Of a DNA stretch of 48,453 nt, positions 38,827-48,453 are shown in pieces. The stretch's first letter is position 1. Every line of letters begins with the position of its first letter. Position numbers and translations under genes: made by a program. The stretch spans positions 1 through 48,453 of the forward strand of contig JAKAKW010000007.1 of NCBI GenBank assembly GCA_021824345.1, read 5' to 3'. The DNA is from a bacterium (GTDB lineage: Bacteria; Patescibacteriota; Minisyncoccia; Phycocordibacterales; UBA9973). The notes beneath the pieces were generated by a model, which saw nothing but the letters and a program-made list of their open reading frames with translations, searched no databases and had not been told where the DNA came from.

Positions 38827-39248
38827 TTATCTTCCAAACTTTCTTCTTCCCGGATTTTTTCCTTCATTTTCCGGATCTTCCGCTGATATTCGGAAATCAT
38901 TTTCAAGTACCGGCTGGCTTCGCGCTTCTCGCCGTTTTCCGCCGATACCCCGGCCCTGTTTTTTAAAAGGCGCCGTTCAATTTTATAGGCGAGCGCTAGG
39001 CTTTTCCTTTTCAGGAAATTGGCCGAGCGGATGTAAAGGCGCAGGACGGCGAAGAGCGTGGCGTAAGCGTAGCGCTTGGCGCTTTTGCGCGAAAGGTATC
39101 TCAGCTTTGTCAGGTCTTCCAAAAATGGATTGGCAAGAGGGCCGAAAATTATTTCTATATGTCCCTTTTTTACCAGAAATATTTTCCTTCCAACCATTCC
39201 CAGAATGCCCAGGAAGGAAGCTATTAGCAATATTGCGGCAATTTGCAT
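38823..39248 (-). CDS. Hypothetical protein with N-terminal TM
   Basis: Complete ORF upstream of nothing on its strand except tsf; hydrophobic N-terminus and basic coiled C-terminus. Confidence 0.6.
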   Translation of the reverse strand: MQIAAILLIASFLGILGMVGRKIFLVKKGHIEIIFGPLANPFLEDLTKLRYLSRKSAKRYAYATLFAVLRLYIRSANFLKRKSLALAYKIERRLLKNRAGVSAENGEKREASRYLKMISEYQRKIRKMKEKIREEESLEDN

Positions 39249-39261
39249 GATACTGGCCTAA

Positions 39262-40038
39262 TTATATCGCGGAACGCGCCATTTCCAAGATCTCCGCCCC
39301 GTTTTTTTCCAACAGCGCTCCGACTGTCAGTTCCGGATCCTTGATGAAAGCTTGGCTCACAAGGGTTTTTTCCTTGAAGTAGGAAGACATTTTCCCTTCC
39401 AGCATTTTTTTCTTTATCTCCTCGGGCTTGTTTATTTCGGCGATTTCCTTTTCAAAAATCTCCCGCATGGTGTTTTGGGCCGATTCGTCCACTTCCGCTT
39501 CTGTTACATATTCCGGCTTCATGGCCGCCGCGTGCATGGCCACATCCCGGGCCAGTTCAGGCGTGCCGCCCTTGAGCGATACGATTACTCCGATCTTGCC
39601 GTTGGTGTGCACATAGCTTCCCAGCGTTCCGTTTTTTGCTTCTTTGCATTCTCCGAGCTCTATCTTTTCTCCCGTCTTTTGGATTATGAGATCGATCATG
39701 TCCTTGGCCTCCGCTTTCATTTTTTCCACGCCTTCTTTCAAGGCGAAGGATGACAGCTTCTCAAGCAGGGAAAGGAAGTCGGCGTTCTTGGCCACGAAGT
39801 CGGTTTCGCAATGCAGGGTGACCAATACCGCCTTGCCTCCCTCCTCTTTTATCGCCACCGCTCCGTCTTTGGCTTCGCGCCCCGCCTTCTTTTCGGCGAT
39901 GTCAGCGCTGGTCTTCTTTAGAATTGCCACCGCTTTTTCCATGTCGCCCCCGGCTTCTTCCAGGGCGCGCTTGCATTGCATGACCGAAATACCGGTCTTT
40001 TCTCTGAGATCTTTTACTTGTTCAGTAGTTACCGCCAT
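39262..40038 (-). CDS. tsf: Elongation factor Ts
   Basis: VKDLREKTGISVMQCKRALEEAGGDMEKAVAILKK; LHCETDFVAKNADFLSL; VAMHAAAMKPEYV. Confidence 0.96.
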   Translation of the reverse strand: MAVTTEQVKDLREKTGISVMQCKRALEEAGGDMEKAVAILKKTSADIAEKKAGREAKDGAVAIKEEGGKAVLVTLHCETDFVAKNADFLSLLEKLSSFALKEGVEKMKAEAKDMIDLIIQKTGEKIELGECKEAKNGTLGSYVHTNGKIGVIVSLKGGTPELARDVAMHAAAMKPEYVTEAEVDESAQNTMREIFEKEIAEINKPEEIKKKMLEGKMSSYFKEKTLVSQAFIKDPELTVGALLEKNGAEILEMARSAI

Positions 40039-40761
40039 TTATTCTTCTTTTCCTCCGGCTGTCTCAGCGGGAGCGGAGCTCTTTCCTTTTTTGTACGAAT
40101 CGGAAATAATGCGGGTGAAATATCTGACCGAAGGGATGACCGCGTCATTGCCCAGTATCGGATAATCCAGGCCGGAAATGTTGGAATCGGAATTGGCCAG
40201 GGCGATTATCGGAATGCCGGCAGTTCTGGCTTCGGCGCTGGCCGTGCGTTCCGCTTTCGGGTCAATGATAAACAAGGCGTCCGGAAGTTTTTTTGTTCCT
40301 ACCAGTCCGGAATAATAAAGAGCCAGGCGCTCCATTTTCTTGGCAAGCACCGCGCGCTCCTTCTTGGTGTACTTTTCCAATCCTCCTTCAGCCAAATCTT
40401 TCTGATAATTTTCCAGTTCGGTTATCCTCTTTTTTATTTCCGGGAAATTGGTAATGGTTCCGCCGATCCAGCGCTCCGCCACATAAGGCAGGGAAAGGGA
40501 TTCGGCCGCGCTTTTGACCGTTTCCTTCGCTTCAGGCTTGGTCCCGACAAAAAGCAGGGTCTTGTTTTCCCGTCCGAGCTTTTCGGCGAACTCAGCGGCC
40601 GCGGCAAGCATTTCCGCGGTCTTTTCAAGATTGATGATGTCTCCGCTCTGTTTGGTAGTGTAAATATATGAAGAAACAGAAGGATGCCGCCGGGACTTGG
40701 AATATCCGTACTGCGCTCCCGACTGGAACAATTCTTCTATTACTTTGTCGTTGTTTTCCAT
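40039..40761 (-). CDS. rpsB: 30S ribosomal protein S2
   Basis: IINLEKTAEMLAAAAEFAEKLGRENKTLLFVGTK, RWIGGTITNF, PDALFIIDPKAERTASAEARTAGIPIIALANSDSN. Confidence 0.95.
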   Translation of the reverse strand: MENNDKVIEELFQSGAQYGYSKSRRHPSVSSYIYTTKQSGDIINLEKTAEMLAAAAEFAEKLGRENKTLLFVGTKPEAKETVKSAAESLSLPYVAERWIGGTITNFPEIKKRITELENYQKDLAEGGLEKYTKKERAVLAKKMERLALYYSGLVGTKKLPDALFIIDPKAERTASAEARTAGIPIIALANSDSNISGLDYPILGNDAVIPSVRYFTRIISDSYKKGKSSAPAETAGGKEE

Positions 40762-40876
40762 AATTAAAAATTAAAGCGCTATGCGCGCTCGCTAAGTAAT
40801 ATAGCAGAAATCCGCCCGGGCCGCAAGGCATCTTTGCGCCTTTGCCAAAAGCGCTTTTTTCGGGTAAGATGGCGGT

Positions 40877-42148
40877 ATGAAGAACGCCATACGCCAATCC
40901 GAGCTTTTTACCAAAACCAGGAAAGAAATTCCCGCGGACGAAGTGTCAAAAAATGCCGAGCTCTTGATCAGGGGAGGATTCATTCACAAGGAAATGGCGG
41001 GCGTTTACAGCTTTCTGCCTCTCGGCTTGCGGGTGCTCAAAAAAATAGAGAATATCATTCGGGAAGAAATGGACGCAATCGGCGGTACGGAAATGAAAAC
41101 CGCCGTCCTGCAGAACAAGGAAATTTGGGAAAAGTCCGGCCGGTGGAGCGACGAGGTGGTGGATACTTGGTTTAAGACAAAATTGAAGAGCGGGGGAGAG
41201 ACGGGCCTGTCTTTCACCAACGAGGAAGCGTATTCGAACATTCTGAAGCAATACGTAAATTCTTACAAAGACCTGCCAGTATATCCGTACGATTTTAAAG
41301 AGATTTTTCGGAACGAAACCAGAAGCAAATCCGGCATCATGCGGGGAAGGGAATTTTATTGGAAGGCGCTGTATTCCTTTTCCCGGAACGAAAAAGAGCA
41401 CAATGAGTTTTATGAAAAGATAAAAACGGCGTACCAGAATATTTTCCGCAGAGCAGGCATCGGCCATCTCACTTATGTCACTTTCGCTTCCGGCGGCAGC
41501 TTTTCAAAATTTTCTCATGAATTCCAGACCCTTACGTCCGCCGGCGAAGACACCATTTACCTTGATGAAAATTCCGGCGTGGCGGTAAACAAGGAAGTTT
41601 ACACCGATGAGGTGCTGGCCGACCTGAAATTGGAAAAGGATAAGCTGGTGGAAAAAAGAGCGGTGGAAGTGGGCAATATATTTTCCCTTGGCGCTAAATT
41701 CTCCGTGCCGTTCGACTTAAAGTACAAAGATGAATCCGGAGAAGAAAAGCCGGTTATCATGGGAAGTTACGGCATCGGCCTCGGGCGCCTGATGGGTACG
41801 GTGGTGGAAACGCTCTCTGACGACTCCGGCATTATTTGGCCCGAATCTATCGCGCCCTTTTCCGTACACTTGCTTTCCCTCGGGGAAAGCGGCGCGGTGG
41901 CGAAAGAAGCGGATGATGTTTTCAAACTTCTTTCCGAAGCGGGCATGGAAACGCTTTACGACGACCGTCCGGGAATATCTGCCGGAGAAAAATTCGCCGA
42001 CGCCGATCTTCTGGGAATGCCGTATCGCGCGGTGATTTCCGAGCGGAGCATGAAAGAAGGCGGAGTGGAGCTCAAAAAACGAACCGAAGAAAAAGGCAAA
42101 ATAGTTTCCAAGGAAGAATTATTGAAAGCGCTTTCCGGCAAGGATTAA
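40877..42148 (+). CDS. proS: Proline--tRNA ligase, short form without INS editing domain
   Basis: LLIRGGFIHKEMAGVYSFLPLGLRVLKKIENIIREEMDAIGGTEM, FRNETRSKSGIMRGREFYWKALYSF, MGSYGIGLGRLMGTVVE. Confidence 0.95.
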   Translation: MKNAIRQSELFTKTRKEIPADEVSKNAELLIRGGFIHKEMAGVYSFLPLGLRVLKKIENIIREEMDAIGGTEMKTAVLQNKEIWEKSGRWSDEVVDTWFKTKLKSGGETGLSFTNEEAYSNILKQYVNSYKDLPVYPYDFKEIFRNETRSKSGIMRGREFYWKALYSFSRNEKEHNEFYEKIKTAYQNIFRRAGIGHLTYVTFASGGSFSKFSHEFQTLTSAGEDTIYLDENSGVAVNKEVYTDEVLADLKLEKDKLVEKRAVEVGNIFSLGAKFSVPFDLKYKDESGEEKPVIMGSYGIGLGRLMGTVVETLSDDSGIIWPESIAPFSVHLLSLGESGAVAKEADDVFKLLSEAGMETLYDDRPGISAGEKFADADLLGMPYRAVISERSMKEGGVELKKRTEEKGKIVSKEELLKALSGKD

Positions 42149-42158
42149 AAAGCAACTT

Positions 42159-43185
42159 ATGCTTGATAAATTTCACAAACTCATATCAAACGACATCGGA
42201 ATAGACCTGGGCACTTCCAACACCCTGGTGTATTTGAAGGGGCACGGCATCGTGATCACCGAGCCTTCGGTGGTGGCGGTGAACATGAAGACCAATCAGA
42301 TCCTGGCAGTGGGGGAGAAGGCGAAGGAAATGCTCGGCCGCACCCCGGGACATATCCGCGCCGTGCGCCCCCTGGTGGACGGAGTAATTTCGGATTTTGA
42401 AGTGACGGAAGAAATGCTTTCATATTTGATCAACAAGGCGGACAAAATGTACAAAAAGATCGGCCGTCCGCGGGTGGTGGTGGGGGTTCCCACCGGCACC
42501 ACAAACGTGGAAACTCGCGCCGTATATGACGCCGCCAGGAGCGCGGGAGCCAGAGAAGTGCATTTGGTGGAGGAACCGATGGCGGCCGCCATCGGCATTC
42601 GATTGCCCATCAAGGATCCCGTGGGTTCCATGATCATAGACATCGGAGGAGGCACCACGGACGTGGCGGTCATATCGCTCGGCGGAATCGTAAAATCAAA
42701 AAATTTGAAAATCGCCGGAGACCGCCTGAACAGCGACATCATCGGATACATGCGGGACGAATTCAAGATTCTGATAGGGGAAACCACCGCCGAGCAGGTG
42801 AAGATAAACATCGGCTCGGTCATTCCGGGAAATTACATGGAGACGGAAGTGAGAGGGCGGGATCTCCTGACCGGCCTGCCCCGGGAAGTGGCTGTTACCG
42901 ATTCGGACATCCGGGAAGCGATCATGTCTTCCATCCGGGAACTCATAGAGGGGGTCAAGGACGTTCTGGAAACAACCCCGCCGGAAGTGCTTTCGGACAT
43001 AATGAAAAGCGGAATAACCCTATCCGGAGGGGGAGCGCTTCTCGGGGGCATACAGGAGCTCTTGGAGCGGGCCTTGAAGATTCCGGTATATGCCGTGGAT
43101 GATCCGCTTTCGGCCGTGGCCCGCGGAACGGGAGTAATTCTTGACAGCCTTCCCGAGTACAAGGAGATTTTGATACCCGTTCAAG

Positions 43186-43205
<20 letters not shown>
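42159..43205 (+). CDS. mreB: Rod shape-determining protein MreB
   Basis: IGIDLGTSNTLVYLKGHGIVITEPSVVAVN, VEEPMAAAIGIRLPI, SMIIDIGGGTTDVAVISLGGIV, LSGGGALLGGIQELL. Confidence 0.97.
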
Positions 43206-45515
<2,310 letters not shown>

Positions 45516-45570
45516 CAGTTTTTTCTTTACATTTCCGCAGGGCTTGTTATACTTTTTGCCGTTATAGAAA

Positions 45571-46983
45571 ATGCCTAAAAAACGGGTAAAAAAAACTGCA
45601 AGAAAGAAGAACTGGAGAAAGTTCTGGCGGCTGGGGATGGAAGAATTCAACACGCAGTATTTTGACGTGAATGAGAGCGGAGAGCTCGTGGTCAAGGAGG
45701 GATACTACCAATACAATATTATGGACATCGTGCGGAAATACGGCACGGTGACGGAAGTTTTTTTCCCTTTTATTCTGGAAAACCGGGTACGCGACCTGAT
45801 AGAGCTTTTCAACGCCTACATAAAGATTTTGAATTACCGGGGAAAGTTTTATTACCACTACGTAATGAAATCCAACCAGAACCGGGATTTTGTCCTTCCG
45901 GCCATAGCGGAAGGGGCGCATATTGAGGTTTCCTCCGCCAACGAGCTTTTCCTTGTGAAGCGGATGCTGGAAAAAGATCAGTTCAATCATAAGATTCGCG
46001 TTACCTGTAACGGTCCGAAAACGGAACAGTACATAAGCCTGATCGAGGAGCTGCGCGGCAAAGGGCTGATCGTGGTTCCGATAATAGAGAATTATCAAGA
46101 ATTGCATCGGCTCGGAAAATTCAAAGGGGAAGTGGGGGTGAGAATAAATTTGGACCTGAAAGTGGATGCGCACTGGGACAAAAAATACAACCATTTCGGC
46201 TTTGACGAGGAGGAGGTGGAAAAAATCGGCCGAATCAGAAATCTGTCCATTCTGCATTATCATATTTCCACTCAGAATGAAAGAATCGAAGGATTCATTA
46301 GGCCGCTCAAGCGGGCTATCGGCCTATATGCCAAGCTGAAACCGCATAATCCGAATTTGGATACCATAAACTTCGGCGGGGGAATGGCAGTTCCTTATGA
46401 GAAGAAAAAAAAGCTTTTCTCCACAAAAAGCCTGGTCAGCCAGATGATAAAAGTCGCCAAGAAAGAGAGCGACAAGCTGGGAGTAAAACATCCGAACCTC
46501 GTCTGCGAATGGGGCAGCTATTTCACCGCTCCTTCCCAAATAACCATTTTTAAAATTTTGTGCGAGAAGGCCATATTCAAGAAACCGGACACAAAATGGT
46601 ATTTTATCGATGGATCCTTCATTGCCCATTTGACGGACACCTGGTCCGTGGTGCGGCATAAATGGCATTTCACTCCCGCCAACCACATGAACACCCGGCG
46701 CCTGCAGAAAGTCTGGCTGGCCGGATCAACTTGCGACGCAGACGATCGCTATACCGCTTCCGGAAATTATGTGCTTTTGCCGAAAATCACCGAAGACGTG
46801 CCGGATTTGTATTTGGTAACGTACGATACCGGTTCCTACCAGGATACTTTTGCCAATAACCATTGCTTGGTTTCCAAACCGGCGGTGGTGATTTGCCAGA
46901 ACGGGGAAGTTAAACTTTCCCGCAAAAGGCAATCGCCGGAGGAGCTTGGAAAAATCTTCGGCTGGAACGGAGATCATAAATGA
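45571..46983 (+). CDS. PLP-dependent group IV decarboxylase, arginine decarboxylase (SpeA)-like
   Basis: FYYHYVMKSNQNRDFVLPAIAEGAHIEVSSANELFLVKRML, INFGGGMAVPYE, CEWGSYFTAPSQ, WLAGSTCDADDRY, YDTGSYQD. Confidence 0.85.
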   Translation: MPKKRVKKTARKKNWRKFWRLGMEEFNTQYFDVNESGELVVKEGYYQYNIMDIVRKYGTVTEVFFPFILENRVRDLIELFNAYIKILNYRGKFYYHYVMKSNQNRDFVLPAIAEGAHIEVSSANELFLVKRMLEKDQFNHKIRVTCNGPKTEQYISLIEELRGKGLIVVPIIENYQELHRLGKFKGEVGVRINLDLKVDAHWDKKYNHFGFDEEEVEKIGRIRNLSILHYHISTQNERIEGFIRPLKRAIGLYAKLKPHNPNLDTINFGGGMAVPYEKKKKLFSTKSLVSQMIKVAKKESDKLGVKHPNLVCEWGSYFTAPSQITIFKILCEKAIFKKPDTKWYFIDGSFIAHLTDTWSVVRHKWHFTPANHMNTRRLQKVWLAGSTCDADDRYTASGNYVLLPKITEDVPDLYLVTYDTGSYQDTFANNHCLVSKPAVVICQNGEVKLSRKRQSPEELGKIFGWNGDHK

Positions 46984-47498
46984 AAGCTCTTAAACTCTTA
47001 CTTTGGATAATACTTGCGGTTGTGATTCTTTCCATGGCTGTGGCTCTCATGGAAACCGGACCTCTGAAGCAAGGCGGTTCGGCTGTGTCTTCCTCCGATA
47101 ATTCGAGTTCAACAGCCGTTTTTTCGGCTCGTCCCGGAGAAATCGGACATATGAAAATCGGCGGCCGGGTCATAAGCGTTGAGCTGGCAAAAACTATGGC
47201 AGAGCAGATTCTCGGCCTCTCCGGACGGGAAAGCTTGGCGCCCGACACGGGAATGCTTTTTGTTTTTGCCGCCCCGGGCAAATACGGTTTCTGGATGAAA
47301 GATATGAAATTTCCCATAGACATGATCTGGCTTGCTCCGGATTTGTCCGTCGTGTACATAAAAGAAAACGCAACTCCGAGTTCCTATCCCGAAACTTTTT
47401 CTCCCGGAGCTGATGCGAAATACGTGCTTGAGGTAAACTCTGGATTTTCCGCGCAGGCCGGTATAAAAATAGGGGACAAAGCGGAGCTTCTGCCCTAG
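46980..47498 (+). CDS. DUF192 family protein, membrane anchored
   Basis: TMAEQILGLSGRESLAPDTGMLFVFAAPGKYGFWMKDMKFPIDMIWLAPDLSVVYI. Confidence 0.9.
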   Translation: MKALKLLLWIILAVVILSMAVALMETGPLKQGGSAVSSSDNSSSTAVFSARPGEIGHMKIGGRVISVELAKTMAEQILGLSGRESLAPDTGMLFVFAAPGKYGFWMKDMKFPIDMIWLAPDLSVVYIKENATPSSYPETFSPGADAKYVLEVNSGFSAQAGIKIGDKAELLP

Positions 47499-47548
47499 CC
47501 CCCGCCTTTTTCGTTTACTTTTTATCAAATCGGTGATATTATGGCGCA

Positions 47549-47857
47549 GTCTTGCATCGGATAGCCGCGCTTTGTCCGCAAGGTCAAAGTGAGGAAAGTC
47601 CGAACACGCAGTCCGCCCTTGGCGGATTAAACGTAGCAGGTAACGCCTGCCGCTCGCAAGAGTAGAGGTGCGAACAGAGACGAGCCTTCCGGCTTCGGCC
47701 AGAAGGGTGAAACGGCAAAATCCTTACGCGCGTGCAAGATCGTGCCCCGATGCGAATCGGGGAGAATCGCTAGAGCTCGACGGCGACGCCGGGCCAAGAT
47801 AAATGGCTATCGCTCAGGCACAGCCTGAGTACAGAATTCGGCTTATAGATGCAAGAC
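47549..47857 (+). ncRNA. rnpB: RNase P RNA
   Basis: gaggaaagtccgaaca (CR I), acagaattcggcttata (CR V), P1 stem gtcttgcatc/gatgcaagac. Confidence 0.95.
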
Positions 47858-47867
47858 GCACGATATG

Positions 47868-47895
47868 AAAAATCCCCTCCTTGGAGGGGATTTTC
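47868..47895 (+). terminator. Terminator after rnpB
   Basis: aaaaatcccctcc-tt-ggaggggattttcc. Confidence 0.85.
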
Positions 47896-47899
47896 CTTT

Positions 47900-47934
47900 G
47901 GGGCAGGGCGGAGGGTTACCCTCCGCCCTGCCCC
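47900..47934. repeat. CGGAGGG palindrome family, copy E (downstream of rnpB)
   Basis: ggggcagggcggaggg-tta-ccctccgccctgcccc, 16-bp perfect stem. Confidence 0.95.
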
Positions 47935-47949
47935 GCTCCAGTCTCCGAC

Positions 47950-47978
47950 TTGCATTTTATTTTTAAATATGCTATACT
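47950..47978 (+). promoter_or_regulatory. Promoter (TTGCAT-N17-TATACT)
   Basis: Sigma70-type boxes with 17-nt spacer; no plausible CDS downstream before a terminator. Confidence 0.7.
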
Positions 47979-47984
47979 CTTTTC

Positions 47985-48064
47985 GTGAGTGTGAGGTAAG
48001 ACTCACTTAATCGAACTACATATGTGCCGCAAAAGCCCCCTGACAGCGTCGGAGGGTTTTTGCG
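47985..48064 (+). ncRNA. Candidate small RNA, about 80 nt, ending in a terminator-like hairpin
   Basis: Promoter upstream; gtgagt/actcac hairpin; terminal hairpin cgcaaaagccccctga..tcggagggtttttgcg. Confidence 0.45.
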
Positions 48065-48101
48065 TTATTGTGCGGAATCAGGTAGTATAGGAATGTTTTT
48101 C

Positions 48102-48177
48102 GGGCCCATAGCTCATCTGGTAGAGCGCCTCATTTGCAATGAGGAGGTAAGGAGTTCGAGTCTCCTTGGGTCCACCA
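48102..48177 (+). tRNA. tRNA-Ala(TGC), CCA encoded
   Basis: gggccca..gctcatctggtagagc..cctca-TTTGCAA-tgagg..ggagttcgagtctcc..gggtcc-A-CCA. Confidence 0.95.
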
Positions 48178-48296
48178 ATCGCAACTTTCGCCGTTTTGGG
48201 AAAGGGTTGCCTCGCGGCTTCGCCGCTCGGCATTCGGGCTTTGCGCCTTGCGCAAAGCCATAAAATCCCACGGCGGGCAAAAAGAAATGGAAACAG

Positions 48297-48340
48297 ATTT
48301 GTCCAAAAGTAAGGGGTTCGTTCCAATCTTTTGGACAAAT
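48297..48340. repeat. 13-bp perfect inverted repeat (atttgtccaaaag/cttttggacaaat), 18-nt loop
   Basis: Read directly; non-coding region after tRNA-Ala. Confidence 0.85.
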
Positions 48341-48354
48341 GCCTTGATTTCAGG

Positions 48355-48380
48355 AAAACTGTCGCTCGCCGACAGTTTTT
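48355..48380. terminator. Terminator-like hairpin
   Basis: aaaactgtcg-ctcgc-cgacagtttt followed by T. Confidence 0.65.
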
Positions 48381-48453
48381 CGGCTTTATTCGCGTCTAAA
48401 ATCCACGCCCGCAAGGGTTGGAGCCAATTCTTTCCCGTTCGTCCAAAATCCTC

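Noticed and set aside
48024-48414. ORFs with peptides such as IAHLVERLICNEEVRSSSLLGSTN, ETRTPYLLIANEALYQMSYGP and WWTQGDSNSLPPHCK
   Set aside because: These are translations of the sense and antisense strands of tRNA-Ala, a well-known source of spurious ORFs.

Overview
This 48.5 kb window looks like a housekeeping segment of a streamlined Patescibacteria/CPR (Parcubacteria-like) genome. It uses the standard code, with TGA as a stop. Recognisable genes, in order: a DUF218/YdcF-like gene broken at an A10 tract; a methyltransferase::CaCA-antiporter chimera; tRNA-Pro(GGG); a UvrD-like helicase-nuclease; pheS, pheT, gyrB; a pseudopilin; thrS (-) behind a T-box leader; rpmF; a nusB-Nudix fusion; rnc; a short SMC; an S11 peptidase-CapA fusion (-); rnr (-); rpsP; khpA; a BRO/DinD-like gene; trmD; rpoB, rpoC, dnaG, rpoD; a DsbA-like gene (-); a DUF378 gene; GT2; a thioredoxin-like gene; tRNA-Thr(TGT) plus an endonuclease-like ORF; tsf and rpsB (-); proS; mreB, mreC, tgt; an SpeA-like decarboxylase; DUF192; rnpB; a candidate small RNA; and tRNA-Ala(TGC). 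The main unusual signals are: (1) palindromic elements, several inserted in frame inside pheT, tgt, dnaG and mreC, plus a dispersed CGGAGGG-TTA-CCCTCCG palindrome family; (2) a thrS T-box with an apparently minimal specifier hairpin; (3) an SMC with no visible hinge; (4) unusual domain fusions; (5) a 33-bp direct repeat joined to a tRNA/tmRNA 3'-end remnant at the left edge; (6) protein genes that start 1-3 nt after a tRNA. All calls come from reading the sequence. No database search or folding program was run.
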